Below, in pieces: positions 11,855-22,265 of a stretch of DNA of 41,392 nt. Under the pieces are notes generated by a model, which worked only from the letters and a program-made list of their open reading frames with translations, made no database searches and was not told the origin of the DNA. The stretch is from Gammaproteobacteria bacterium (GTDB lineage Bacteria > Pseudomonadota > Gammaproteobacteria > Steroidobacterales > Woeseiaceae). Numbering within the stretch: position 1 is the stretch's first letter; each line of letters opens with the position of its first letter. The stretch lies in the NCBI GenBank assembly GCA_024640305.1, contig JAHEFG010000012.1, positions 1-41,392 on the forward strand, read 5' to 3'. The position numbers and the translations under genes were made by a program.

Positions 11855-13317
11855 TGGTAGCCCTCAGGGCACGCGTCGTTCCAGTCTGTCGCCTGCTCGT
11901 ACTGGTGCGCGCAATTAAGTAACGTCTCTTCGCCAAAGTGCGCACCTACCAGGTGCAAACCTACCGGCAGACCATCGACCAGGCCGCAAGGCACAGAAAT
12001 GCCAGGCAACCCCGCGAGGTTCGCGCCGATCGTATAGATGTCACTGAGGTACATCGTAATCGGATCGTCTGTCTTAGCGCCGAGCTTGAATGCCGGCGTC
12101 GGCGCTGTCGATCCGGCGATGACGTCCACATCTGCGAATGCTTTCCTGAAGTCGTCTGCAATCAGTTGTCGTACCTGCTGAGCCTTGAGGTAGTAAGCGT
12201 CGTAGTAGCCCGCAGACAAAACGTATGTTCCGGTCATGATGCGGCGCTTGACCTCGGCGCCAAACCCTTCGCCACGACTGCGGCAGTACAAGTCGAAAAG
12301 ATCTTCGGCATCCTTGGCGCGATGACCGAAACGCACGCCGTCAAAGCGAGACAGATTCGATGAACACTCCGCTGGCGCGACGACGTAATAAGTCGGCACC
12401 GATAATTCGAGGTTGGGTAAATCCACCTCGGTCAAAATGGCGCCCTGCGCTTCAAGCAGCGCGAGCGCTTCTTTGACGGCAACACCGCAATTTTCATCGA
12501 GCCCTGCGTCGAAGTGCTGGCGGACAATGCCAACGCGCAATCCCTTGAGCGACTTGTCGAGCCCAGCGACGTAATCCGGCACCGGTTGATTAATCGAGGT
12601 GGAATCGCGTTCGTCAAACCCGGCCATGACGCCGAGCAGCATCGCCGCATCGGTGGTACTGCGAGTAATGACTCCCGCCTGGTCGAGGCTTGATGCGAAA
12701 GCGATCATGCCGTAACGCGAAACACGGCCGTAGGTCGGTTTTAGTCCAACGGTGCCTGTCAGCGCGGCTGGCTGGCGAATCGAGCCGCCCGTATCCGTGC
12801 CCGTCGCAGCAGGCGTGAGCCGGGCAGCAACAGCCGCCGCAGATCCCCCGGATGAGCCGCCGGGAGAACACTCGAGGTTCCAGGGGTTCATCACAGGGCC
12901 GAAATAGCTCGTCTCATTTGACGAACCCATCGCAAATTCGTCCATGTTGGACTTGCCGAGCATTACGGCGCCCGCCTCGGCCATACGTCGCACGACGGTT
13001 GCGTCGTACGGAGAAACGAAGTTCTCGAGCATGCGCGAAGCGCAAGTCGTCAGCACGTCGCGGGTACAAAAAATGTCTTTGTGGACTATAGGCAAACCGT
13101 TAAGCGGGCCCGCATTGCCCGAGGCTCTCGCAGCGTCCGCGCGCTGCGCATCCGCAAGAGCCTGTTCGGCGGTAACCGTGATGAACGCATTCAGCGCGCC
13201 ATTATGCGATTCAATGCGATCCAGCAGGGCCTCGGTAATGTCGACGGACGAGAAAGTGCCGTTCCCGAGACCGACGGCGAGCTGTGTCAGCGTTTGAAGA
13301 TGCAGATCCTGGCTCAT
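11851..13317 (-). CDS. gatA: Asp-tRNA(Asn)/Glu-tRNA(Gln) amidotransferase subunit A
   Basis: Amidase subunit that hydrolyses glutamine and channels the ammonia to GatB. 488 residues. The amidase-signature Ser-cisSer-Lys triad is readable: Lys80 in LPIVHKDIF, the glycine/serine-rich [15 protein letters not shown] with Ser155, and Ser179 in [13 protein letters not shown]. The C-terminal substrate region ([21 protein letters not shown]) is intact. It starts 3 bp after the gatC stop and overlaps gatB. GatCAB presence means at least one of AsnRS and GlnRS may be missing or supplemented in this organism; the window does not show which. Confidence 0.98.
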
Positions 13318-13320
13318 GCG

Positions 13321-13608
13321 TCACTCGATGACCTTGGGAACGAGATACAGGCCATCGCTTACAGCTGGCGCATTCTCCTGAAAATGATCGCGATCATCAG
13401 TCTCCGTGACCTCATCTGCCCGCAGCCGCTGGGTCTCATTGAATGGGTGCGCCATCGGCACGACGTCGTCGGTGGCCGCCTGACTGAGCTGGTCGACGAA
13501 ATCGACGATTCGAGACAGTTTTTCAACCGTTTCGGCCGACTCACCTTCGGCGAGCCTGAGTCTCGCCAGCGTCGCAATGTGCTGAACCTGATTTTTATCG
13601 AGTGACAC
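13321..13608 (-). CDS. gatC: Asp-tRNA(Asn)/Glu-tRNA(Gln) amidotransferase subunit C
   Basis: Small belt-like subunit that holds GatA and GatB together. I chose the GTG at 13608, giving 95 residues, because AGGA lies about 8 bp upstream and the product then begins (V/M)SLDKNQVQHIATLARLRL, the standard GatC N-terminus. A longer in-frame ATG at 13671 adds 21 residues of unconserved character that would extend towards the mreB promoter region. The conserved C-terminal half is visible as FVDQLSQA and the closing LVPKVIE. It is the first gene of gatCAB and is divergent from mreB, with about 130 bp between the two starts. Confidence 0.95.
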   Translation of the reverse strand: MSLDKNQVQHIATLARLRLAEGESAETVEKLSRIVDFVDQLSQAATDDVVPMAHPFNETQRLRADEVTETDDRDHFQENAPAVSDGLYLVPKVIE

Positions 13609-13677
13609 GGAGAAATTCCTGCTTTGCGGTGCGTGCTTCGCCCCCTGGCGAGCGCGCACGCAATAATACACGGCGCC

Positions 13678-13706
13678 TTGTGCAATGTCGTGCGCATTGT
13701 TAGATT
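13678..13706 (+). promoter_or_regulatory. Predicted sigma-70 promoter for mreB
   Basis: TTGTGC (13678-13683) and TAGATT (13701-13706) are separated by 17 bp and lie 36 bp upstream of the mreB ATG, in the divergent gap with gatC. This is a consensus match by eye only. Confidence 0.45.
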
Positions 13707-13708
13707 AG

Positions 13709-14785
<1,077 letters not shown>

Positions 14786-14816
14786 GCCAGTACACGAGCC
14801 GGAATAACGATTTGTA

Positions 14817-15692
14817 ATGGTCGCTTCCCGAGCCAATAGCAGTAACCCAGCAAGAATTCCCGCGCTCGGCGTAAGGGTGCTAGGGGCGATTGCGCTCAGC
14901 ATTTTGCTCATGGTGCTCGACCACCGGCAGGATCACCTGAGCTCGGTTCGACAAGCCGTTGGCGCCGCGGTCTACCCCATCCAGGTTGTCGTCGATTCGC
15001 CGTTCAGACTCTGGGAATGGATTCGCGAAAGCACGTCCGACCGAAACCAGTTACACCTCGATCTCAGCCGACTGCAGGCCGAACGTTTACTGACCAGCGC
15101 GCGGCTGCAGAGACTTGCTGCGCTGGAGGCCGAGAACGCGCGACTGCGCGGCTTGCTGGAAGCGAGGGCTCAGGTTCGTGACGAAGTTCGCGTCGCTGAG
15201 ATCATGGCAGTCGATGCGAATCCTTACCGGCACAATCTCGTAATTGATGTGGGTGAGCGAGACGGCGTCTATAACGGCCAGGCGATCGTCGATGCCGACG
15301 GCGTCGTTGGCCAGGTTATCGAGACCGGACTCACCACTTCACAGGCGATGCTGATTTCGGACCCTAGCCATGCACTACCGGTGGAGGTCAACCGAAACGG
15401 CCTGCGGACAATCGCAAACGGCACCGGCGAATTTGATTCGCTCGATCTGCCGTTCCTGCCGAACAACGCCGATATCAGACCCGGCGACCTGCTGGTCACT
15501 TCCGGCCTTGGTGGCGCATTTCCTTCAGGCTATCCGGTAGCGGTCGTCAGGGCCGTCAATCGCATGCCGCAAAGACGCTTTGCGGATGTTACGGCGACTC
15601 CTTCTGCCGCGCTCGACCAGGTTCGCGAAGTGATGTTGATCTGGTCGTCTGCCAACAAACCACAAGCAGAGGCGCAGGCGACCGATGATTAG
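14817..15692 (+). CDS. mreC: Rod shape-determining protein MreC
   Basis: Inner-membrane periplasmic scaffold that activates PBP2/RodA. 291 residues. There is a short cytoplasmic tail, one membrane span at about residues 22-40 (VLGAIALSILLMVLD), then a coiled coil of about 45 residues (DLSRLQAERL, LAALEAENARLRGLLEAR), then the two beta-barrel domains typical of MreC (NLVIDVGERDGVYNGQAIVD, GDLLVTSGLGGAFPSGYPVAVV). The C-terminus is acidic and hydrophilic. It lies 31 bp after mreB and overlaps mreD by 8 bp. Confidence 0.97.
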   Translation: MVASRANSSNPARIPALGVRVLGAIALSILLMVLDHRQDHLSSVRQAVGAAVYPIQVVVDSPFRLWEWIRESTSDRNQLHLDLSRLQAERLLTSARLQRLAALEAENARLRGLLEARAQVRDEVRVAEIMAVDANPYRHNLVIDVGERDGVYNGQAIVDADGVVGQVIETGLTTSQAMLISDPSHALPVEVNRNGLRTIANGTGEFDSLDLPFLPNNADIRPGDLLVTSGLGGAFPSGYPVAVVRAVNRMPQRRFADVTATPSAALDQVREVMLIWSSANKPQAEAQATDD

Positions 15693-16173
15693 GTTACGAG
15701 GTTCCGGCCGCCTGTCTGTCATCGGAACGATCATCGTTGCGCTTATGCTGATGGCCGTCCCACTACCCGATGGGATAGACGCATTTCGACCGGACTGGGT
15801 CACCCTCACCCTTATTTATTGGGCAATGATCATGCCGCGCACCTGGAGTGTTGGCTCCGCCTGGATTGTGGGCATCGTGCTCGACGTCGCGCAGGGCACC
15901 ATACTGGGTCAGCACGCCCTGGCCCTGAGCGTTGTCGTTTTCGTTACCGTCAAGTTTCACCTGCTCATGCGTGTATTTCCAATGCAGCAACTTGCTGCCA
16001 CCGTATTCGCATTGCTCGCGCTGTATCAGTTCCTGCTGTTCTGGATTAATGGTGTTGCCGGCGTCGATGCGCCGGCCATTGCCTACTGGGCTCCCGTTCT
16101 CTCCGGGACATTGCTCTGGCCGGCTGTGTCTGTGTTTCTCAGGAGTGTGAGTTCGCGGGTTCAGCTACGCTAG
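15685..16173 (+). CDS. mreD: Rod shape-determining protein MreD
   Basis: Polytopic inner-membrane partner of MreC. 162 residues, with about five or six hydrophobic segments (for example GTIIVALMLMAVPLP, VTLTLIYWAMIMP and SAWIVGIVLDVAQGTILG). The motif FRPDWVTLTLIYWAM and the GxxxDV segment in the middle are typical of gammaproteobacterial MreD. The start overlaps mreC, and the next gene begins immediately after its stop. Confidence 0.93.
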   Translation: MIRLRGSGRLSVIGTIIVALMLMAVPLPDGIDAFRPDWVTLTLIYWAMIMPRTWSVGSAWIVGIVLDVAQGTILGQHALALSVVVFVTVKFHLLMRVFPMQQLAATVFALLALYQFLLFWINGVAGVDAPAIAYWAPVLSGTLLWPAVSVFLRSVSSRVQLR

Positions 16174-16174
16174 C

Positions 16175-18073
16175 ATGGACCTGTTGTCATCCATTAAAGA
16201 CCATCACTCCGAGCGACGGCTGTTTATCTCGCGCGTCGTCCTGACATCGGTCAGCGGAATCCTGCTGCTTGGCATTGTCATTGCCCGACTGGTGCAATTG
16301 CAGGTTTTCGACCATGAAACATTTGCTGAACAATCGCAGGGTAATCGAGTTCGGATCCAGCCCGTACCGCCAATTCGCGGCCTGATTTTCGACCGCAAGG
16401 GCCGCGTGCTGGCCGAAAACCTTCCGGCGTACCAGCTCGAACTGATACCGGAGCAGGTCGATGACATTGACGACACCTTGTTGCGACTTGCCGCGCTCAA
16501 GCTAATCGATGCGAGTGAAATCGATCATATCAATGAACTGATTGACAGCAGCCCACGATTCAAGCCCGTCACACTCAAACTGCGCCTGACCGACGAGGAA
16601 ATAGCAAACTTCGCTATTCAGCGGCCGCGTTTTCCGGGTGTCGATTTTCAGCCCAGGCTGGTGCGGCACTACCCACACGGTTTCGCGGTTGCGCATGCCG
16701 TTGGTTACGTTGGTGCATTGTCCAAGAATGACCTGACGCGGCTAACCCCTTCTAATTACGCCGGCACCGCCCACACGGGCAAGACCGGTGTTGAGAGTAG
16801 CTTTGAGTCAGAGCTGCTTGGTAACGTCGGCTATCAACACGTCGTGTCGAACGCTCTCGGCCGGCAGATTCCGACAAATTCACGCGATCTCTCCGACGCG
16901 CTGCCCGACAACCAATCGCCTGCGCCAGGCGCAAATATCCACCTGAGCCTAGACCTCGATCTGCAACTACTCGCATCACGCGCGCTCGAAGGACGGCGTG
17001 GTGCGATAGTCGCCCTCGATCCGCGCTCAGGGGAAATTCTCGCTATGGTCAGCGCACCGTCTTTCGACCCAAATCTGTTCGCCGTCGGCATGTCATCCAG
17101 CCAGTTTGAGGGGTTGCAGGATAATCTCGAGCGCCCATTGTTCAATCGTGCAGTACGTGGCGCATACCCTCCCGGATCGACCATCAAGCCGATGCTGGCG
17201 CTTGCCGCCCTCGAAACCGGTGCGACCAACTTGGCGCGCAAAAGTGTATGCCGCGGCTTTTTCACGCTTCCGAACACTACGCATCGCTATCGCGACTGGA
17301 AGCCTGAGGGTCACGGCGAAGTAAACCTGCATGACGCGATTCAACAATCCTGCGACGTCTATTTTTATGAAATCAGTGTTGATATCGGCATCGACCGCAT
17401 GCACTACTACCTTGACCAGTTCGGGCTCGGCAGCAAAACCAGCGTAGACATCGGTGGCGAGCATAGTGGGCTGGTACCGTCACGAGAATGGAAGCGCGAG
17501 GCGTTTCGTGACCCGGCGGATCAACGCTGGTTTCACGGCGAAACGGTAATCGCTTCAATCGGACAGGGTTACATGCTTGCGACCCCTCTGCAGCTTGCAA
17601 GCGCTGCTGGCGCGGTGGCGACACGAGGCAAGCGCTTCGAACCACACCTTGTTGCGGCAGTCGAAGATGCACTGACCGGCGAGCGCACGCTGATATCACC
17701 CAGGCGCGTCGACGACGTCCGCATCGACAACCAGGATCACTGGGATGCTGTCATCGGCGGCATGCATGACGTCATGCAAAGCGTTCGCGGCACAGCCTGG
17801 GCAGCTGGCAGTAACGCCAAGTATCAAATGGCCGGCAAGAGCGGTACAGCGCAGGTCTTTTCTGTTGCGCAGGAAGAAGAGTACGACGAGGAACTTATCG
17901 AGGAGCGCCTCCGTGACCACGCTCTGTTTATTTCCTTCGCTCCGCTGGACGACCCGCAAATAGCTGTGGCGGTGGTCGTTGAGAATGGCTCAAGCGGCAG
18001 CCGGGTCGCTGCCCCGATTGCGCGCGCCATCATGGATGAATACCTGGGGTACGGTGGCAATGCGGACAAATGA
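16175..18073 (+). CDS. mrdA: Penicillin-binding protein 2 (elongation transpeptidase)
   Basis: Class B PBP that cross-links lateral-wall peptidoglycan with RodA. 632 residues. A short cytoplasmic segment and one span (about residues 22-45) are followed by the dimerisation/pedestal region (PIRGLIFDRKGRVLAENLPAYQLELIPE). The transpeptidase motifs follow: SxxK as PPGSTIKPMLA (catalytic Ser335), SxN-type SCD in IQQSCDVYFYE, and KSGT in AGKSGTAQVF (Lys555). The first ATG is used, 2 bp after the mreD stop. Its end overlaps rodA by 14 bp. The order mreBCD-mrdA-mrdB is common outside the enterobacteria. Confidence 0.98.
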   Translation: MDLLSSIKDHHSERRLFISRVVLTSVSGILLLGIVIARLVQLQVFDHETFAEQSQGNRVRIQPVPPIRGLIFDRKGRVLAENLPAYQLELIPEQVDDIDDTLLRLAALKLIDASEIDHINELIDSSPRFKPVTLKLRLTDEEIANFAIQRPRFPGVDFQPRLVRHYPHGFAVAHAVGYVGALSKNDLTRLTPSNYAGTAHTGKTGVESSFESELLGNVGYQHVVSNALGRQIPTNSRDLSDALPDNQSPAPGANIHLSLDLDLQLLASRALEGRRGAIVALDPRSGEILAMVSAPSFDPNLFAVGMSSSQFEGLQDNLERPLFNRAVRGAYPPGSTIKPMLALAALETGATNLARKSVCRGFFTLPNTTHRYRDWKPEGHGEVNLHDAIQQSCDVYFYEISVDIGIDRMHYYLDQFGLGSKTSVDIGGEHSGLVPSREWKREAFRDPADQRWFHGETVIASIGQGYMLATPLQLASAAGAVATRGKRFEPHLVAAVEDALTGERTLISPRRVDDVRIDNQDHWDAVIGGMHDVMQSVRGTAWAAGSNAKYQMAGKSGTAQVFSVAQEEEYDEELIEERLRDHALFISFAPLDDPQIAVAVVVENGSSGSRVAAPIARAIMDEYLGYGGNADK

Positions 18074-19199
18074 CGCGCAACGGCTGACTACCGGCAAAGC
18101 CGCACCGCTTGGCGACTTTGCACGCCTGATGAGGCGCCTGAATATCGACGGCCCACTGCTCGGCGGCATCTTGCTGATCTGCGCATTTGGGCTCGTTGTG
18201 CTGTATAGCGCCGTAGGCGAGAGCATGAGCCAGTGGCTCAGCCAGATTAATCGGCTTGGTGTCGCACTCGTCGCCATGTTTGTCGTCGCACAGATGCCGC
18301 CGGATTTTCTGCGGCGCTGGACGCCGTGGGCCTACCTGGGTGGACTGGTACTTCTGATTTTGGTGCTTACGACAGGTGAAGTCGGTCAGGGTGCACGACG
18401 CTGGCTCGACCTGGGCATACGTTTTCAACCCTCGGAAGTCATGAAGCTCGCAGTGCCCATGATGTTGGCCTGGTACCTCCACGATCGTACGATTCCACCC
18501 AGGGCGGCGGAATTGCTGGTACTTGCAGTAATGATAGCCGTGCCCACCGTACTTATTGCGCGCCAGCCTGACCTCGGCACAGCTTTGCTGATCGCTGCGT
18601 CCGGCGTGATTGTTATTATTCTTGCCGGGCTGCCTATTCGATTGATGGTGGGGTTGGCTGTTGCTGCGGTGCCAGGAGCACTCCTGCTGTGGAATTACAT
18701 GCAGGATTATCAGAAGCAACGTGTTCTCACGCTAATCGATCCGGATAGCGATCCGCTCGGCGCCGGCTACAACATTATTCAATCCAAAATCGCGATTGGT
18801 TCAGGCGGCTTGTTCGGCAAAGGATGGACCAATGGCTCACAAGCGCACCTCGAATACCTACCCGAACGCGATACCGACTTCATTTTCGCGGTCATGGGTG
18901 AAGAGCTTGGGCTACTGGGCGTGCTGTCGCTAATAGCGTTATATGTTTTTGTTATTGGTCGCGGCCTCTATATCGCCATGCAGGCGCCCGACACATACTC
19001 GCGGCTTCTCGCTGGTTCTATCAGCCTGACTTTTTTCGTTTATGTATTCGTTAATACGGCAATGGTCACAGGTCTGATCCCGGTGGTCGGCGTTCCTTTA
19101 CCACTGGTCAGTTTCGGCGGAACCTCCATGGTGACGTTGATGGCTGGATTCGGTATTCTGATGTCCATTCAATCTCACCGGAAACTGTTGCCGCGTTGA
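18060..19199 (+). CDS. mrdB: Rod shape-determining protein RodA (SEDS glycosyltransferase)
   Basis: Polymerises lipid II into glycan strands together with PBP2. I chose the ATG at 18060 (MRTNDAQRL), giving 379 residues, because GGTGG lies just upstream; a longer frame from 17979 would be buried in mrdA. About ten membrane segments are seen. SEDS signatures are GARRWLDLGIRFQPSEVMKL, ARQPDLGTALLI, the loop with GAGYNIIQSKIAIGSGGLFGKGW, FIFAVMGEELGLLG and the closing PLPLVSFGGTSMVTLMAGFGIL. It overlaps mrdA by 14 bp and shares one base with mltB (TGATG). Confidence 0.98.
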   Translation: MRTNDAQRLTTGKAAPLGDFARLMRRLNIDGPLLGGILLICAFGLVVLYSAVGESMSQWLSQINRLGVALVAMFVVAQMPPDFLRRWTPWAYLGGLVLLILVLTTGEVGQGARRWLDLGIRFQPSEVMKLAVPMMLAWYLHDRTIPPRAAELLVLAVMIAVPTVLIARQPDLGTALLIAASGVIVIILAGLPIRLMVGLAVAAVPGALLLWNYMQDYQKQRVLTLIDPDSDPLGAGYNIIQSKIAIGSGGLFGKGWTNGSQAHLEYLPERDTDFIFAVMGEELGLLGVLSLIALYVFVIGRGLYIAMQAPDTYSRLLAGSISLTFFVYVFVNTAMVTGLIPVVGVPLPLVSFGGTSMVTLMAGFGILMSIQSHRKLLPR

Positions 19200-20179
19200 T
19201 GACCCCACGACTAATTGCTTGCTTCGCTGTTCTACTTTTGTCTGCATCACCGACTCATGCCGTCGACCTGGAACGGCCTGACGTCAAGGTATTCATGGAT
19301 ACGATGGTCCGAGAACACAAGTATGACCGCGAAACGCTACAAGACATTCTTCGGCAAGCAGAGATCAAGCAGAAGATCGTCGATTCGATAAGCAAGCCGG
19401 CAGAAGGAACGCTGAGCTGGGCTGAGTACCGTCCTATTTTCTTAACCAGCGAGCGTATCCAGGCAGGTGCTGCGTTTTGGCAGGAGAATCGCGCCGCACT
19501 CGAGAAAGTAAGCAGCGACACAGGCGTGCCCATCGAAATCATGGTAGGCATTATCGGCGTTGAGACCTACTTCGGCCGCATCACCGGGGGCCATCGGGTG
19601 CTGGATGCGCTTGCCACTCTGTCTTTCGCCTATCCGCCACGGTCCAGATTCTTTCGCAGCGAGCTAGAGCATTTTCTCCTGCTTGTGCGCGAAGAGGACA
19701 TGCAGGCAACCGACGCGGTTGGATCTTACGCCGGGGCAATGGGGCGACCACAATTCATGCCGTCGAGTTACCGTGCTTATGCCGTCGATTCAACCGGCGA
19801 CGGCAAACGGGATATCTGGAATAACTGGACAGATGTTGCCGGTAGCATCGCTAATTATTTTCTCAAACACGGCTGGAAAACCGGTGAGGAGGTGGTCGCG
19901 CAGGCTACAACCGGAGCAAACTGGAGTGGTTACTCACCCATGAATATCCTGAAGCCCGAGGACACGATCAGTTCGCTGAGCAAGAAAGGCGTCATGTTTT
20001 CAACAAAACTGCCAAAAGACGACGTAGCCCAATTGATAACCCTGGACGGCGCCAACGGCAGCGAGTACTGGGTCGGCTTTCACAATTTCTTTGTTATCAC
20101 GCGCTATAACCACAGTGCGATGTACGCACTGGCGGTGCATCAGTTAGGTCAGGAAATTGCGCTGGAGGTTAGTCAGTGA
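19199..20179 (+). CDS. mltB: Membrane-associated lytic murein transglycosylase B
   Basis: Cleaves the MurNAc-GlcNAc bond of peptidoglycan to give 1,6-anhydro ends. 326 residues from the ATG at 19199; a TTG one codon earlier is possible but unnecessary. The signal peptide ACFAVLLLSASPTHA lacks a lipobox Cys, so the protein is probably soluble periplasmic, unlike lipidated E. coli MltB. The catalytic Glu122 sits in VGIIGVETYFGRITG. Other family motifs are TLSFAYPPRSRFFRSEL, SYAGAMGRPQFMPSSY and DIWNNWTDVAGSIANYF. It is coupled to rodA (TGATG) and to rlpA (GTGA). The anhydro products it makes feed the recycling route encoded by murU/amgK downstream. Confidence 0.95.
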   Translation: MTPRLIACFAVLLLSASPTHAVDLERPDVKVFMDTMVREHKYDRETLQDILRQAEIKQKIVDSISKPAEGTLSWAEYRPIFLTSERIQAGAAFWQENRAALEKVSSDTGVPIEIMVGIIGVETYFGRITGGHRVLDALATLSFAYPPRSRFFRSELEHFLLLVREEDMQATDAVGSYAGAMGRPQFMPSSYRAYAVDSTGDGKRDIWNNWTDVAGSIANYFLKHGWKTGEEVVAQATTGANWSGYSPMNILKPEDTISSLSKKGVMFSTKLPKDDVAQLITLDGANGSEYWVGFHNFFVITRYNHSAMYALAVHQLGQEIALEVSQ

Positions 20180-21012
20180 CCCTGCGTCGAATTGCAGGTC
20201 ACATATATCTGTTGATTGTCGGCATATTGCTCGCGAGTTGCGGTTCGAAAGAAGTCAGGGACAGCGCTCCCGACTCTGGCAGTGTGTCGATCCGTAACCT
20301 GCCCGGCGACGCTGTACCACGCCCGGAACCCAGGAGCCGTTACGGCAATGGCCCTGTTTACGAAGTGCTCGGCAAGCGCTATGTCGTCATGGACAACGGC
20401 AGCGGTTTCAAGCAGCGCGGCGTGGCGTCCTGGTACGGCAAGAAATTCCATAACAAGATGACATCCATGCAAGAGCCCTACGACATGTATGCGATGACTG
20501 CGGCACACAAAACTCTGCCGCTACCGTCTTACGTACGTGTGCGTAACCTGAGCAACGACAAAAGCGTCGTCGTTCGGGTAAATGACCGCGGCCCTTTCGT
20601 CGACAATCGAATCATCGACTTGTCTTACTCGGCGGCGTTGAGGTTGGACATGGTGCGTGATGGCACAAGCCTCGTCGAAATAGAGGTAGTCGGCTATGGT
20701 GAGCCACCTGGCGACCGGCCCGTCCGGCGTTCGACCGGTTCAGGAAGTGCCTCTCCGATCCCCGCTACGTCAAGTGCACACAGAATTTATGTGCAGGTGG
20801 GCGCATTTGGCAGCCGCGAAAATGCTCAGCGGCGACTGGGAGCGCTGAAGTCGGCCGGTATCAGCAAAGCATTCGTCGTTAAAGACACAAGCAGCAACCC
20901 GTCGCTTTACAGAGTACGTATTGGGCCAATAAAGGGCGTTGTGCAATACGACATCCTCGTCGAGAAACTGGAAAAACTCCACATCTCGGATCCGTACCTC
21001 ATTAACGAATAA
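20176..21012 (+). CDS. rlpA: RlpA: lipoprotein lytic transglycosylase with SPOR domain
   Basis: Cuts glycan strands lacking stem peptides, usually at the division septum. 278 residues with a GTG start overlapping the mltB stop. The signal peptide ends in the lipobox LLASC (Cys about 23). The double-psi beta barrel is at about residues 72-165: GVASWYGKKFHNKMTS, EPYDMYAMTAAHKTLPLPS, VVVRVNDRGPFVDNRIIDLS (with the catalytic-region Asp). A low-complexity linker rich in Ser, Pro and Arg follows, then a C-terminal SPOR domain at about 200-278 (YVQVGAFGSRENAQRRLGAL, YRVRIGPI) that binds denuded glycan. The usual KTANGE motif is altered to KMTSMQE here, but EPYD is retained. Confidence 0.95.
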   Translation: MTLRRIAGHIYLLIVGILLASCGSKEVRDSAPDSGSVSIRNLPGDAVPRPEPRSRYGNGPVYEVLGKRYVVMDNGSGFKQRGVASWYGKKFHNKMTSMQEPYDMYAMTAAHKTLPLPSYVRVRNLSNDKSVVVRVNDRGPFVDNRIIDLSYSAALRLDMVRDGTSLVEIEVVGYGEPPGDRPVRRSTGSGSASPIPATSSAHRIYVQVGAFGSRENAQRRLGALKSAGISKAFVVKDTSSNPSLYRVRIGPIKGVVQYDILVEKLEKLHISDPYLINE

Positions 21013-21022
21013 GCATCCGTCG

Positions 21023-21051
21023 GCAGCGTCATGCGATCTGCAGGACGCCGC
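21023..21051 (+). terminator. Weak terminator-like hairpin after rlpA
   Basis: GCAGCGTC and GACGCCGC form an 8 bp stem with one mismatch and a 13 nt loop, followed shortly by a T-rich tract (TTTTGTTT, from about 21057). It lies in the 100 bp gap before dacA and may partly separate the two genes. Confidence 0.3.
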
Positions 21052-21112
21052 TACAGTTTTGTTTCAATGTCGGTAGAATACGCGGCCTGTTCTGTTTTGC
21101 TGCTGGATACCA

Positions 21113-22249
21113 ATGAAAGCCCGCCTACTCGCACTAATCTCTCTTTTCGTCGCCACCAACGCAATTGCGGCTGATATTCGCCCGATGCCGAGCCCGCCGA
21201 TCATCGGCGCAACGAGCTACCTGGTTATCGATAGCAAGACCGGCCACGAGATTGCTGCACTGGAGCCCGACAATCCGGTCGCGCCAGCCAGCCTTACGAA
21301 GTTGATGACGGCCTATGGCGTCTTTCACGCGTTGAGAGAAAAACAGATCACATTGCAGGACGAAGTCACGATAAGTGAAAAAGCATGGCGTGCCGAAGGC
21401 TCGCGGATGTTTATCGAAGTGGGCAAGCGCGTATCCGTAAAAGATCTGTTGCTCGGCATGATCGTGCAGTCCGGAAACGACGCCAGCATCGCGCTGGCAG
21501 AGCACATTGCGGGTACCGAATCTGTTTTCGCCGAAATGATGAACCAATATGCCCGTTCACTTGGCATGCTCTCGAGTAACTTCAAGAACGTTACTGGCTT
21601 GCCAGATGACGACCACTACTCGACAGCGCGAGACTTGTCGATTCTGGCGCGCGCAATCATCAATGAATTTCCCGAGTACTATAAATGGTACTCAGTTAAG
21701 GAATTTACGTTTAACGACATCAAGCAACCAAACCGCAATAACCTGTTATGGCGCGACGATTCTGTCGACGGAATGAAAACGGGGCATACGGACGCGGCCG
21801 GTTATTGCCTTGTGTCGTCCGCTGAACGCGATGGTATGCGTATTATTTCTGTCGTGCTGGGTACGTCTAGCAGCAAAGCCAGAATTGACGGTAGCCAGGC
21901 GCTGATTAATTTCGCGTTTCGTTTCTTTGAAACCCGGCTCCTGTACAAGGCCGGCGAAGATATCACCAAAGTACGCGTCTGGAAATCAGCCAACGAGTAC
22001 ACATCGCTCGGTGTGCTCGAAGATCTCTACGTCACCATTCAGCGCGGCGCATACGATTCGCTCGAATCCGTCTTGAATATCCCAGCTGTGATTGTTGCGC
22101 CTGCAGCGCAAGGCCAGCCACTCGCCGAGATCAAGGTAAGCCTCAACGGCAACGAACTGGTCAGCGAACCTCTGCGGGCGCTCGCTGATAATCCATCCGG
22201 GTCGATTTGGCAACGCACAGTCGACAGCATCAGTCTCTGGTTCGAATAG
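21113..22249 (+). CDS. dacA: D-alanyl-D-alanine carboxypeptidase (PBP5/6 type)
   Basis: Removes the terminal D-Ala from peptidoglycan pentapeptides. 378 residues. The signal peptide MKARLLALISLFVATNAIA is clear. The three active-site motifs are SxxK in PASLTKLMTAY (Ser60, Lys63), SGN in IVQSGNDASIALAEH and KTG in DGMKTGHTDAAGYC. The C-terminal beta domain ends in an amphipathic, Trp- and Phe-containing helix (VDSISLWFE) that fits the membrane-anchoring tail of PBP5/6. Position between rlpA and ybeD-lipB matches the E. coli order. Confidence 0.97.
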   Translation: MKARLLALISLFVATNAIAADIRPMPSPPIIGATSYLVIDSKTGHEIAALEPDNPVAPASLTKLMTAYGVFHALREKQITLQDEVTISEKAWRAEGSRMFIEVGKRVSVKDLLLGMIVQSGNDASIALAEHIAGTESVFAEMMNQYARSLGMLSSNFKNVTGLPDDDHYSTARDLSILARAIINEFPEYYKWYSVKEFTFNDIKQPNRNNLLWRDDSVDGMKTGHTDAAGYCLVSSAERDGMRIISVVLGTSSSKARIDGSQALINFAFRFFETRLLYKAGEDITKVRVWKSANEYTSLGVLEDLYVTIQRGAYDSLESVLNIPAVIVAPAAQGQPLAEIKVSLNGNELVSEPLRALADNPSGSIWQRTVDSISLWFE

Positions 22250-22265
22250 ACACGCGGCAAGTACG

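Noticed and set aside
13081..13605. 174-residue plus-strand frame across gatA and gatC
   Set aside because: Spans the junction of two certain genes on the other strand; no independent evidence.
18030..18719. 229-residue minus-strand frame opposite rodA
   Set aside because: Rich in His, Gln and Cys in the way typical of antisense reading of membrane-protein codons; shadow of rodA.
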